A DNA stretch of 64,000 nt from G965229615 sp965229615 (GTDB taxonomy: Bacteria > Pseudomonadota > Alphaproteobacteria > Rickettsiales > Midichloriaceae). A program made the translations under genes and the position numbers. The stretch spans positions 806,001 to 870,000 of the forward strand of contig OZ245890.1 in assembly GCA_965229615.1 (NCBI GenBank), in the 5' to 3' direction. Position 1 is the first letter of the stretch. The number at the start of each line of letters is the position of its first letter. The notes under the pieces are model-generated. The model was not told the origin of the DNA and did no database searches. It saw only the letters and a list, made by a program, of their open reading frames with translations. Shown one piece after another: positions 44,467-53,677 of the stretch.

Positions 44467-44955
44467 TTATTTGTTGATCTTATTTTGAATATCTGCAAAG
44501 TATATGATTTTGTTATCCTCAGCTTCATTAGATTTCGATTTCATCGTATCAGATGCATATGCTAATTCGGCAAAGCATGTATTGTCAACAACTGATTTTG
44601 TATCCACATCCATACTGATGGAGAAATTTGCATGTGGATCAACAAATTTTGTTATTGCACCAAATGGTACTATAATCCTTTCTTCCACTCCACTGAAACT
44701 AAGGTTCACTTCAAATCTATCATAGTATACATTTAGGAGCCTCAACTGATGTTGCAATGCTATTGTCATTTCCTCTGGATAACTGTCATGTAATTGCTGA
44801 GAAATTTGTACACCTGGATATTTTGTAGCGAATGTTATATGGAAATAGTGGTTACCTGGTATTCCATTATTTTTTTCTACTTCTCTTAGAGCATTAAGTG
44901 CAACAATTCGCATTGCACTATCAATTAGATACTCATAGTCAATTTTATCAGACAT
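44467..44955 (-). CDS. sspB: ClpXP adaptor SspB (alphaproteobacterial type)
   Basis: Delivers ssrA-tagged and other substrates to the ClpXP protease. The 162 residues match alphaproteobacterial SspB: ALREVEKNNGIPGNHYFHIT, then FATKYPGVQI, PEEMTIALQHQ, the VNLSFSGVEERIIVPFGAIT core and FVDPHANFSI. The C-terminal 30-40 residues are a charged linker ending in KIIYFADIQNKINK, where a ClpX-binding tail is expected. First gene of the pair with folC. Confidence 0.9.
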   Translation of the reverse strand: MSDKIDYEYLIDSAMRIVALNALREVEKNNGIPGNHYFHITFATKYPGVQISQQLHDSYPEEMTIALQHQLRLLNVYYDRFEVNLSFSGVEERIIVPFGAITKFVDPHANFSISMDVDTKSVVDNTCFAELAYASDTMKSKSNEAEDNKIIYFADIQNKINK

Positions 44956-45115
44956 GGATAGTTTTATTTCGATTAATTATAAGTAATATATTATATAACC
45001 TATCATAAAATACTGATTTTTATCATCATACAATATACTTCCGCTCATATTGTTGAAGTGGAATTATATCATAAATAGCAAGTCAGTACAACAAATTTAC
45101 AATAACGAAGTATCA

Positions 45116-46162
45116 ATGGATGACACAATAGACACCGCAAAACTGCAGCAGCAGCATAAGGATATAAAAGCAGCAATTCAAAATGTACAATCAATAAATG
45201 AACTATATCGTGTTAAATCTGAATATCTAGGTAAAGATAGCTATATATCAACATTGCTCAAAATGATACCATCGTTGCCTGATGATCAGAGAAAAACATT
45301 TGCTTCACAACTGCAACACTTCAGAAAGTTGTTCACAGAAATCATTGATGAAAAACAAACAGCGCTTGATTCATTATCAGTGTCAAAACAAGTGGATAAT
45401 AATGTGTTTTTTGATCCAACCATCCCTGGAAGAGATACAAAAAAACGTGGTAAAAAACATGTGTTAACTCAAACAATTGATGAGTTGACGAATATAATGC
45501 TACACCTTGGCTTCAAATTCGCATCAGCACATGAAATAGAAGACGAGTTCCATAACTTCACAGCATTAAATGTTCCTGCTCTGCATCCAGCAAAAAACTT
45601 GCAGGATACCTTCTATATTGAGCAACCTGATAGCGATAATAGGCTTCTTTTACGTACTCATACATCATCAGTACAGATAAGATATATGAAATCACATCAA
45701 CCTCCATACTATATCGCTTCGATTGGAAAGGTATATAGAGTTGATGATGCTGATCAAACACATCTGCCAATGTTTAACCAACTTGAGTGCTTATGTGTTG
45801 ATAAAAACATTACACTGCTTGATATGAAAAATACCATACAGAATCTCTTGAAACTATTTTTTATGAGCTGTGATGTTCCAATGAGATTCCGTGCAAGCTA
45901 TTTCCCATTCACTGAACCATCAATGGAGGTCGATATAAAATACCCAATAGGCGATAAAAATGGTAAATGGTTAGAAATCATGGGATGCGGGATGGTGCAT
46001 CCTAATGTTTTGAAGAATGTTGGTATTGATCAAAATGACAAATATCAGGGTTTTGCATTTGGTATAGGAGTCGAAAGATTAGCTATGCTAAAACATAACA
46101 TTGCTGATGTTAGAAGTTTCATCGAAGGAGATATTAGGTGGTTACATCATTATGGTGTGTGA
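45116..46162 (+). CDS. pheS: Phenylalanyl-tRNA synthetase alpha subunit
   Basis: Catalytic subunit of the alpha2-beta2 PheRS. The frame reaches a TTG at 45050, but the ATG at 45116 (MDDTIDTAKLQQQHK) gives 348 residues, normal for PheS. There is an N-terminal coiled coil followed by the class II core: HPAKNLQDTFYI, RTHTSSVQIRYM, the motif 2 region (YRVDDADQTHLPMFNQLECL) and motif 3 (GFAFGIGVERLAMLKH). pheT does not follow; nuoG begins 113 bp downstream. Confidence 0.96.
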   Translation: MDDTIDTAKLQQQHKDIKAAIQNVQSINELYRVKSEYLGKDSYISTLLKMIPSLPDDQRKTFASQLQHFRKLFTEIIDEKQTALDSLSVSKQVDNNVFFDPTIPGRDTKKRGKKHVLTQTIDELTNIMLHLGFKFASAHEIEDEFHNFTALNVPALHPAKNLQDTFYIEQPDSDNRLLLRTHTSSVQIRYMKSHQPPYYIASIGKVYRVDDADQTHLPMFNQLECLCVDKNITLLDMKNTIQNLLKLFFMSCDVPMRFRASYFPFTEPSMEVDIKYPIGDKNGKWLEIMGCGMVHPNVLKNVGIDQNDKYQGFAFGIGVERLAMLKHNIADVRSFIEGDIRWLHHYGV

Positions 46163-46275
46163 TTTTTGTATTGTGAAAGATATTCTAACAATTATTGGTT
46201 AATAGGACACCACTTGCAAAGTCATATTGCTCTGTTTAGAATAGAGCAATTGCTGTTAACACTGGAAGGAATGGA

Positions 46276-48321
46276 ATGACTAAAATATCAATTAATGGAT
46301 GTGAATATAATGTTGAGGATGGCTTGACCATCATACAAGCATGTGATCAACTTGGTATTGAAATCCCAAGGTTTTGTTATCATGAGAAGCTAAAAATAGC
46401 TGGTAATTGCCGTATGTGTTTGGTCGAAGTTGAAAAGAATCCAAAACCAGTAGCAAGCTGTTCAATACCAATCACAGATGGTATGATCATTCATACACAG
46501 TCCGAAATGGTAAAAAAAGCTAGAGAGGGGGTGATGGAATTCCTTCTCATCAACCATCCACTTGATTGTCCGATATGTGATCAGGGTGGGGAATGCGATT
46601 TGCAAGATCAAGCAGTAAAATATGGTAGAGGTGTAAGTAGATATCATGAGGAAAAACGTGCTGTGAATGACAAATATATGGGACCACTGATATCTACAAA
46701 CATGAATAGGTGCATTCATTGCACTAGATGTGTTAGGTTTCTTGAAGATATAGCAGGTACAACAGAGTTAGGCGCTATTGGTAGGGGAGAAAACATGGAA
46801 ATCACGACATACCTTGAGAAGGCTATTACATCAGAGATATCAGGTAATATTATAGACCTCTGTCCTGTTGGTGCCCTTACATCAAAGCCATATGCTTTCA
46901 CTACACGCAGTTGGGAGCTCAGACATACATATTCAGTTGATGTACTTGATGCAGTTGGATCACATATTAGGATCGATACAAGAGGAAATGAAGTGATGCG
47001 GATTCTTCCACAAGCCTTTGAACCAATCAATGAGGAATGGATTTCAGATAAAACAAGGTTTGCATATGATGGACTGAAATACCAAAGACTTGATGCTCCT
47101 CTCGTGCGTGACAAACAAAAGGATACTTTTAATCCTGTTGGCTGGGATGTAGCGCTCCAAGAGATTGCACAGCTCATCAATAAACAAGATCAGAAAATTG
47201 CTATCATTGCTGGTAAACTCACAGATGTTGAAACAATGTTTGTAACAAAGCAGCTCGTTAATGCATTAGGCAATGGATATTGCGACCATGAATGCAATAT
47301 GCATGCACTTGCAAAGGAACCAAGCAGAGGTAGTTATATTTTCAACACAACTATTGCAGGAATAGAAGAAGCAGATCATTGCCTTTTAGTTAATACAAAC
47401 CCAAGAGTTGAAGCAGCACTGCTGAATGCTAGAATCAGAAAAGCGATAATGAACAATAAGATGAAGGTAGCTTTCATTGGTTCAAAGGTTAATTTGAATT
47501 ATAAATATGAACATTTAGGTGCAAATCATGTTACCACACTGAAACAATTGGCAGATGGTATACATCCATATTGCAAAACATTACAAAATGCTGTAAAGCC
47601 CATGTTAGTGGCTAGCAGTGCTATGTTTGCTTCAGCTGATGGTGAATATTTATTGGATTTATACAAAAAAGTCGCACAGACAAATAATATTATTAGCGAC
47701 AAGTGGAATGGTTTCAATATACTGCACCATAATGCATCAGCTGTTGGAGCCCTTGATATTGGCTTTGTAGACTATCATTGTGGCAGTTATAATACCAGTA
47801 TTAAAGAATGTGATGTTGTGATATTATTGGGGGCTGATGATATTGTACTACCAGTTAGGTCATCAGGCAATAGTCAAAAAGTTATATATATTGGGCATCA
47901 TGGTGATAGAAATGTTTACAACGCTGATATTATATTACCTGGTGTTGCATATACTGAAAAATCTACAACATATGTCAACTTAGAAGGAAGAGTGCAAAGA
48001 ACAACACAAGCCATTGCTCCACCACACTTAGCAAAAAATGATTGTGAAATCATCATTGAACTTGCAAGAATCGCTGGTATTGATATTGGATTCAACAATA
48101 TAAACGATCTAAGATATGCACTCTGTTCAACAAATGCAACCTTCATGGAAGAGTATTTATTTGAAATCACCAAACCTACAGTGTCTTTATTAACAAACAA
48201 TCTTACATCAAACACAAATACATCATATACATTCTCCTACCCGATCGTAAATTTTTATTTAACAGATCCAATATCTAGAAATTCTAAAATAATGATTGAA
48301 TGCTCTAATATAAAAAGCTAG
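46276..48321 (+). CDS. nuoG: NADH-quinone oxidoreductase subunit G
   Basis: Iron-sulfur subunit of complex I. The 681 residues start with a 2Fe-2S ferredoxin domain (RFCYHEKLKIAGNCRMCLVE and PVASC), then the His/Cys 4Fe-4S site (HPLDCPICDQGGECDLQDQ), a second 4Fe-4S site (NRCIHCTRCVRFLED), and a degenerate molybdopterin-oxidoreductase domain. Length matches the alphaproteobacterial form. Other nuo genes are not adjacent, in line with the scattered operons of Rickettsiales. Confidence 0.96.
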   Translation: MTKISINGCEYNVEDGLTIIQACDQLGIEIPRFCYHEKLKIAGNCRMCLVEVEKNPKPVASCSIPITDGMIIHTQSEMVKKAREGVMEFLLINHPLDCPICDQGGECDLQDQAVKYGRGVSRYHEEKRAVNDKYMGPLISTNMNRCIHCTRCVRFLEDIAGTTELGAIGRGENMEITTYLEKAITSEISGNIIDLCPVGALTSKPYAFTTRSWELRHTYSVDVLDAVGSHIRIDTRGNEVMRILPQAFEPINEEWISDKTRFAYDGLKYQRLDAPLVRDKQKDTFNPVGWDVALQEIAQLINKQDQKIAIIAGKLTDVETMFVTKQLVNALGNGYCDHECNMHALAKEPSRGSYIFNTTIAGIEEADHCLLVNTNPRVEAALLNARIRKAIMNNKMKVAFIGSKVNLNYKYEHLGANHVTTLKQLADGIHPYCKTLQNAVKPMLVASSAMFASADGEYLLDLYKKVAQTNNIISDKWNGFNILHHNASAVGALDIGFVDYHCGSYNTSIKECDVVILLGADDIVLPVRSSGNSQKVIYIGHHGDRNVYNADIILPGVAYTEKSTTYVNLEGRVQRTTQAIAPPHLAKNDCEIIIELARIAGIDIGFNNINDLRYALCSTNATFMEEYLFEITKPTVSLLTNNLTSNTNTSYTFSYPIVNFYLTDPISRNSKIMIECSNIKS

Positions 48322-49058
48322 CAATCCTCATTCAAAAGAACATGAGCATTTTTACTATATATACCTTGTTTTTTTGTTTTTGGATTGTACGTGTGATTTT
48401 TTTGCTGGTCAGCAACTGTAGTAGTCATAATGCTAAGCATTGTGTTGTTTAATTTTTTTCTACACATTACACTATGGAAGTTGTATTCGAGTGCTAACAT
48501 GAATTCCTTAAGTAAATTCACTACGATGATTGGCATTTCATCAGTATGGTTAGTGAAACTAATCTGTGTATCAATTTTTACAATCTTGTTTTGATCTGTT
48601 TTATTTTGCGAAGCTGTAATATTATGTATGCCTTGCTTATATGATGTAATGAAATCACGTTGTGTAGCAGTATCACTGCTTTGGACTTCATGTATGAGCA
48701 ATTGCTCTATTGCTTCCATTCTAACAAAAAGCTCCATGAATCTACCTGTGAGCATCTCATTTTTCAGCATAGATATATGATTCGATATATATAGCCCTAT
48801 TGATGAAATATGCCACTCTAGAAAGTTCATCAAATTATTTTTTTCATGATGCAATTCATTTAACTCATTAGCATTGATCCTGAATCTAGAACGCATCATT
48901 TCAGACTCAACATTGCATATATCTATCATCCTATGCAGAGCTGATACAACAACTTGCAGATCAAGCGATGGTATACTGCTTGTTATCACATCTTCAGCTA
49001 TACCCTCATGATCTGTCATCCTTGCATCATCGCGATCATTTTTCACATTGTTTGGCAT
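48318..49058 (-). CDS. Unknown, possibly FlgN-like flagellar chaperone
   Basis: 246 residues. After an acidic front comes a long helix pair (VVVSALHRMIDICNVESEMM, NELHHEKNNLMNFLEWHISS) whose Glu-rich first helix and EK-N-L second helix resemble FlgN-type export chaperones. A C-terminal helix (LLKEFMLALEYNFHSVMCRK) and the tail HTYNPKTKKQ would fit the FlgN C-terminus of alphaproteobacteria. Residues 150-180 are a low-complexity linker. No signal peptide. Similarity is weak and the call rests partly on fliI and a fliK-like gene being near. It overlaps the nuoG end by 4 bp, convergently. Confidence 0.5.
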   Translation of the reverse strand: MPNNVKNDRDDARMTDHEGIAEDVITSSIPSLDLQVVVSALHRMIDICNVESEMMRSRFRINANELNELHHEKNNLMNFLEWHISSIGLYISNHISMLKNEMLTGRFMELFVRMEAIEQLLIHEVQSSDTATQRDFITSYKQGIHNITASQNKTDQNKIVKIDTQISFTNHTDEMPIIVVNLLKEFMLALEYNFHSVMCRKKLNNTMLSIMTTTVADQQKNHTYNPKTKKQGIYSKNAHVLLNEDC

Positions 49059-49074
49059 CTGCTACAAATTTGTA

Positions 49075-51357
49075 CTACTGATCACTATTTAATTCTAATT
49101 TCTCATTTAAAACTTCTGGCAACATTCGTTCACCTGCTAATAATTGCAGTGAACTGCCATTGAAATCATTATCATGCACCACTTCAACCATACCTCCCAT
49201 ATATTGATGTAAAAAATATTCTGTTAGGACGAAAAATGACATGCGATTTTCAGGACGTGCAAAACCGTGCCCTTCATCGGGATACAAAGCATATATAACA
49301 GGTATATTTTTCTCAATCATTGTATTAACTATTTGATCTGATTCAGCCTGTTTCACTCTTGGATCATTTGCTCCCTGTCCCACTAACAATGGTTTTGATA
49401 TTTTATCCACATATGTGAGTGGGGATCTTAATTCTAGTTCAATTCTACCCTCTTCTGTTGCAGGATCACCACCTATTTTTCTTTTCAGATTTTCTAACAT
49501 TGGTTTCCAATATTCTGGTATACTGTTCATCAACGTCAGCAAATTTGATGGCCCCACTATATCAACAGCACACTTGAAAAAATCAGGTGTGAATGTTAAT
49601 CCAACAAGAGCTGCATATCCACCATAACTACCACCCATGATCGCTATATCACCTTGTGTAGTGATTTTACTTTGTATTGCCCATTTTGCAGCATCAATTA
49701 AATCATCGTGCATTTTCCGTGACCATTCACCATTACCAGCATTGATGAAATTCTTGCCAAATCCTGTAGATCCTCTGTAATTAACACTTAGAACAACATA
49801 TCCTCTATCTGAAAGCCATTGATGTGTCTTATCAAGTCCCCAGTCATCTCTTGCTGTTGGACCACCATGCACATATAAGACCAATGGAAATGCCCTATCA
49901 GTTTCTATCGTCTTCACCACATGATCACCATTATCGATATCAATTTTTGTTTTAGCATCTTTGGGTAAAGTTAAGTATGACATCAATTTCAGTCCATCTC
50001 GTGCTGTTATTACCACTGGATGCATATGGTTGAGTTCGTATTGTGACAGTTTACTATCGCCAGAAAATAGGTACTCAATACTACCATCATCACGACTGGC
50101 TTTATAGTATTTTACTGGTGATACATCTGAATCGACAGCTATTATCCAGTTCTTATCATCTATTGAACGACTAACGATTGTTGCTTCACCATCGCTATCA
50201 CTCTTTGCTAGTACCTTCTCAAATGTTTTTTCAACACCCTTGTCGAAGAAGTACCATTTATTTCTTGCATAATTATATGATATGGCCTGTATCTGTTTTG
50301 TGATGGGATGCTGTAATATATCACTTACATCAGCCTTATCATTTTCAAATATCAGCTTCTTCTCGTTGTTACTTATATTGAATTCAAACAATGCAGACTT
50401 ATCTCTTTCACGTGAATCCATCATATACACAACGTTTTTGTCATCCGAAAATCCTACAACACCAGTTGTATAAACATCTTCAGGTCCAACTAATAAAAAC
50501 TCGGATGTTGATGTGTTTTGAATTCTACTTGTAATTTCATTGATATACTCTCTATGTTTGATTGTATTAGCAGTTTCTTTTGCCTGTGCTTCAATTGCTT
50601 CAATCAATGCTGGAATGCTGAATTCTCCACTTTGTGCCGCAAACATATCAGTTTTAGTGCCACCATTTGGTGTTGGCATTGTACCAAATCTCATTTGAAA
50701 GTCATCGTCTATCGCAATATTAACATATTGATCATTTTTATATAAATGGTGTAGGTTCTTGTTCTTAATATCTAGCAGATACAGATCAAATAAGTCCTTA
50801 CGTCTTTCATTAAGTGTTACCAATGCATAATTTGGAAAATGCTTACTTGTTGTAATGTCACCAACCTTAACACCATTCATTGGAGTTAATTCTGTTATTT
50901 CATTTGTATCTATATCAACACTAAAAAGATGATGGTTTTCATCACCATTTTTGTCTTGCTGATATATCACATGTTTGTTATCGTAGCTCCAAAAATATGA
51001 TCTAATACCACGGTGTGTGTCATTTGTAATTGGCTGTGCATCACTACCAGGTTTTGATAAGAAGATATTTAAAACACCATTGTGCGGTGCAATATATGAC
51101 ATGTTTTCACCATTTGGGCTTAACCTAACAGCAATTTTTTCCGGATTGCCAAATAATACTGCTCTTGGTATCAACTTTTCTTGTTTCATATTGTCTATCG
51201 TGCTTTTTACTTTCGAAGTATCTTGTGTTTTTTCATGCCGTTCATTATACATATAAACCACGAGAATTGAAACCATTATGACAAAAATGCTTAAACATAG
51301 CCTAAAAACGGATTTTGATCGTGATGCATGTTGTGTGTGGCGCGGTTCATGTTGCAT
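49075..51357 (-). CDS. S9 family serine peptidase (prolyl oligopeptidase fold), membrane-anchored
   Basis: 760 residues. An N-terminal anchor (about 20-40, RLCLSIFVIMVSILVVYMYN) puts the enzyme in the periplasm. Residues about 60-480 form a beta-propeller of WD/PD40-like repeats (SYFWSYDNKHVIYQ). The catalytic alpha/beta-hydrolase domain has GGPTARDDWG, NYRGSTGFGK, the nucleophile GGSYGGYAAL, Asp in GQGANDPRV, and His in DEGHGFARPENR. An acylaminoacyl- or dipeptidyl-peptidase-like activity is likely; the substrate is unknown. Part of a dispersed repeat (51446-51483) lies 90 bp upstream. Confidence 0.92.
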   Translation of the reverse strand: MQHEPRHTQHASRSKSVFRLCLSIFVIMVSILVVYMYNERHEKTQDTSKVKSTIDNMKQEKLIPRAVLFGNPEKIAVRLSPNGENMSYIAPHNGVLNIFLSKPGSDAQPITNDTHRGIRSYFWSYDNKHVIYQQDKNGDENHHLFSVDIDTNEITELTPMNGVKVGDITTSKHFPNYALVTLNERRKDLFDLYLLDIKNKNLHHLYKNDQYVNIAIDDDFQMRFGTMPTPNGGTKTDMFAAQSGEFSIPALIEAIEAQAKETANTIKHREYINEITSRIQNTSTSEFLLVGPEDVYTTGVVGFSDDKNVVYMMDSRERDKSALFEFNISNNEKKLIFENDKADVSDILQHPITKQIQAISYNYARNKWYFFDKGVEKTFEKVLAKSDSDGEATIVSRSIDDKNWIIAVDSDVSPVKYYKASRDDGSIEYLFSGDSKLSQYELNHMHPVVITARDGLKLMSYLTLPKDAKTKIDIDNGDHVVKTIETDRAFPLVLYVHGGPTARDDWGLDKTHQWLSDRGYVVLSVNYRGSTGFGKNFINAGNGEWSRKMHDDLIDAAKWAIQSKITTQGDIAIMGGSYGGYAALVGLTFTPDFFKCAVDIVGPSNLLTLMNSIPEYWKPMLENLKRKIGGDPATEEGRIELELRSPLTYVDKISKPLLVGQGANDPRVKQAESDQIVNTMIEKNIPVIYALYPDEGHGFARPENRMSFFVLTEYFLHQYMGGMVEVVHDNDFNGSSLQLLAGERMLPEVLNEKLELNSDQ

Positions 51358-51445
51358 TGATAAATATCATTATTTTTTGAATTTATATATATCGTAAGCT
51401 CTATATGATCAGGGCACATTGCAGTGCAAATCTAATTCCTAACAT

Positions 51446-51483
51446 AATCATTAGTTCATAGCCTACCAATGAATTGTAACATA
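51446..51483. repeat. Dispersed repeat, copy C (upstream of the S9 peptidase)
   Basis: Contains ACCAATGAATTGTAACATAA preceded by AATCATTAGTTCATAGCCT. It matches 20002-20038 except for four or five positions in the middle. Both copies stand just upstream of minus-strand genes (icd and the peptidase). Confidence 0.7.
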
Positions 51484-51582
51484 ACATAAAAATATATTGA
51501 TTGTATGATTGATTTCATAAGGCAGATTGATATAAAATATATGTTTGACAAATCAACTGATAAAATAACAACTAGTTTTTAT

Positions 51583-52161
51583 ATGCACATAATAGTTTCA
51601 GGAAAACATTTTAATATTGGTGAATCACTTCGCACTTATACAGCTGAGGTTGTTCAAAAACACATAAAAAAACACTTCGAAAATGCTATCCATGCACATG
51701 TTACATTTAGTAAAGAAGCTAAAGAGTTTTATACTACAATAGTTGTAAATGAGGGTACTGGCACACAAATTGTCATAAAAAGTGATGCACATGATGAAGA
51801 TGCATACAGAAGCATGGAAAAAGCTGTAAGGCAAATGGAAAAACAGCTTGAGAAATATAAGGAACGCATCAAAAATCATAAAAAGACAAAATATGATGCT
51901 TTATCAGTTGAAGCAAGAAAATATATATTGCCAATTGATAACGATGGAATGCATACAGAACAAGAACTACCTACCATCATTGCTGAGAAGAAGATTGATG
52001 TGAATATAATGTCTGTGAAAGATGCAGTTATGTATATGGAATTGCGCAACATGCAAGCACTATCATTTGTAAATTCTACAAACAATAAATTGAGTTTCGT
52101 GTATCATAGGAAAGATGGTAATATCGGATGGCTTGATACTGGTGTTGATGCCCAGCTCTAA
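51583..52161 (+). CDS. hpf: Ribosome hibernation promoting factor, long form
   Basis: Dimerises and silences ribosomes in stress. The frame reaches 51505, but MHIIVSGKHFNIGESLRTYT at 51583 is the family start, giving 192 residues. Residues 1-105 are the HPF/RaiA domain (DAHDEDAYRSMEKAVRQMEK near its end), and the C-terminal 55 residues (MSVKDAVMYMELRNMQALSF, FVYHRKDGNIGWLDTG) are the dimerisation domain of the long form. It stands alone, convergent with the XRE regulator gene. Confidence 0.93.
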   Translation: MHIIVSGKHFNIGESLRTYTAEVVQKHIKKHFENAIHAHVTFSKEAKEFYTTIVVNEGTGTQIVIKSDAHDEDAYRSMEKAVRQMEKQLEKYKERIKNHKKTKYDALSVEARKYILPIDNDGMHTEQELPTIIAEKKIDVNIMSVKDAVMYMELRNMQALSFVNSTNNKLSFVYHRKDGNIGWLDTGVDAQL

Positions 52162-52183
52162 ACCCTTTCTCCCCCCCTCTCAT

Positions 52184-52597
52184 TCATTGGCTTCTTTTCC
52201 TTCTACCAGTGGGTGTGGTGAGGCTTTTTATAAGGTCTATTATTGATTCTCTTACCTTCACATCTTTTATTTGCATAAACAGGTTAGATAGCCCTTTACT
52301 ATCAGCTATGTACTCTTCACTTGCACTATCTGCAAGTATTAGCTCCCCCCTCACGCCATCTTCTGTACCGTTAAAGAAGTACCCAATTGATGTCCTTAAG
52401 GATCTTGCAATTTCATATAACATACTTGCACTAACTCTGTTTTTACCACTTTCATATTTTTGTATCTGCTGAAAAGTCAAACCAACATTTTCTGCAAGTT
52501 TTGATTGACTAAGGTTCAACTGAACACGACGTTTCTTAATGTTATAACCAACAACAGCATCTACCTGATGAATTGTCTCATGTTTTTTTTTACTCAT
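52184..52597 (-). CDS. XRE-family transcriptional regulator
   Basis: 137-residue DNA-binding protein. The helix-turn-helix is complete: IKKRRVQLNLSQSKLAENVG, LTFQQIQKYESGKNRVSASM, LYEIARSLRTSIGYFF. The C-terminal part (LSNLFMQIKDVKVRESIIDL) is the short effector domain common in alphaproteobacterial Cro/CI-type regulators, followed by a basic tail TGRRKRSQ. The target is unknown. The upstream space (52598-52757) is AT-rich and probably holds the promoter. Confidence 0.9.
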   Translation of the reverse strand: MSKKKHETIHQVDAVVGYNIKKRRVQLNLSQSKLAENVGLTFQQIQKYESGKNRVSASMLYEIARSLRTSIGYFFNGTEDGVRGELILADSASEEYIADSKGLSNLFMQIKDVKVRESIIDLIKSLTTPTGRRKRSQ

Positions 52598-52757
52598 TAT
52601 ATTATGATACTAAATGTTTTTGTTTTTTCAAGTGTATAACCTCACTAATTTTTCCCCTTGATTGTGTGGATACCACGACATGTCAAGTATATAAACATGA
52701 TGTAAAAATACAAGTCTAAATATTAAAAAGTTATAATTTAATTAAACACTATAGATG

Positions 52758-52856
52758 TTAAGTGATAACTAATGCTAAGTACATACCAAATAATACTGCT
52801 ACTCCTATAGCTCTAATAAGCAATCTATCAGAACGAGAATGAGTTACCACAACCAC
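52758..52856 (-). CDS. Possible 32-residue membrane peptide after erpA
   Basis: A GTG at 52856 inside the end of erpA (other frame) opens a 32-codon frame whose end is a single hydrophobic segment (DRLLIRAIGVAVLFGMYLAL, then VIT). A TTG further in would also serve. It is AT-rich and could be chance; only the clean basic-then-hydrophobic layout speaks for it. Confidence 0.2.
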   Translation of the reverse strand: MVVVTHSRSDRLLIRAIGVAVLFGMYLALVIT

Positions 52857-53199
52857 ACCGATTATTTACATTGGGGTTTTTAATTTGAAAATACTCTCCT
52901 CCGAGATCAATCACATAGTCGATTGTCACATCCTTGAGGAACTGTGCAGAGTCTGTATCAATAACAACACCACAATCTCCATGATCAAAAACAATATCAT
53001 TGTTATCATAACAATCATCAACTGAGTAGATGTATTGGTAACCTGAACACCCTCCTCCCTTTACTTCTATACGTAAACGTTTAATGCCAGCAACTGGTGT
53101 TGTACTGTGTACAGTAACCATGTCAATATTATCACTGCACTCTAAACCTGCAATGCTATAAAGTTTTTGCATTGCTGTTCCAGTGATAATAAGATTCAT
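52828..53199 (-). CDS. erpA: A-type iron-sulfur cluster carrier (IscA/ErpA family)
   Basis: Delivers Fe-S clusters to apoproteins. 123 residues, with the three conserved cysteines in GGGCSGYQY and RCGCGNSFSF, and the strand FDHGDCGVVIDTDSAQFL between. A stretch of about 20 extra residues (residues 20-40) lengthens the N-terminal part. The ATG overlaps the TGA of the VirB2-like gene (ATGA at 53199-53196), so translation is probably coupled to it, an odd partnership. ErpA versus IscA cannot be settled from motifs alone. Confidence 0.88.
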   Translation of the reverse strand: MNLIITGTAMQKLYSIAGLECSDNIDMVTVHSTTPVAGIKRLRIEVKGGGCSGYQYIYSVDDCYDNNDIVFDHGDCGVVIDTDSAQFLKDVTIDYVIDLGGEYFQIKNPNVNNRCGCGNSFSF

Positions 53200-53555
53200 G
53201 ACGCTTTACAAATCTCGGAAAATGCTTGTTGCTTGTCTCCTCCAACACCCCGTGTTATCGTATCAACAGCACTTCCAGCACCGAATAATAAGCCCATACC
53301 AACCATTGTTGCTATTGCTAAGCCCCATGTAACTTTTCCTAAAAACAAGCCTATTGCAAGTGCTGCAAGCATAATAACTGCTATTACTTTACCTGCCGTA
53401 CCTGTTATCGTTTGCTGAACGTTACATAAAATTAGAGTTACATCATCAGTTTTTTTCTTATCTTCTGCAAATGCTGTATCCATTCTAAAACATGCAAACA
53501 AAAGCACAAATAAACAGCATAACATCGTCAAAAAAGGATTTCTTTGCACAGTCAT
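53196..53555 (-). CDS. virB2: VirB2/TrbC-like pilin of a type IV secretion system
   Basis: The frame opens at 53654, but MTVQRNPFLTMLCCLFVLLF at 53555 begins a convincing signal peptide (cleavage near DTAFA/EDKKK), giving 119 residues. The mature part is typical VirB2/TrbC: a short polar start, a first hydrophobic helix (GTAGKVIAVIMLAALAIGLF), a polar turn LGKVTWG, a second helix (LAIATMVGMGLLFGAGSAVD), then a short tail. Rickettsiales carry several virB2 copies of the rvh system. It lies 23 bp (from the longer start) or 122 bp after the FliK-like gene and is coupled to erpA. Confidence 0.85.
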   Translation of the reverse strand: MTVQRNPFLTMLCCLFVLLFACFRMDTAFAEDKKKTDDVTLILCNVQQTITGTAGKVIAVIMLAALAIGLFLGKVTWGLAIATMVGMGLLFGAGSAVDTITRGVGGDKQQAFSEICKAS

Positions 53556-53677
53556 ATTTTTAAATATATTAATTATTTCTATCATTAGTCTTATTATTTG
53601 CAGCGTTGCAAAAAGAGATTGCATGATAAATATTATCATTTGTTCACAGATCACACAAGCAATTCAAAACTAAAACT

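Noticed and set aside
44467..44955. First impression of SecB because of size and role next to folC
   Set aside because: The NHYFHIT, PGVQI, PEEMTIALQHQ and RIIVPFGAIT motifs belong to alphaproteobacterial SspB; SecB motifs are absent.
52828..53199. Part of an isc operon
   Set aside because: No iscS, iscU, hscA/B or fdx gene is adjacent; the neighbours are virB2-like and an XRE regulator.
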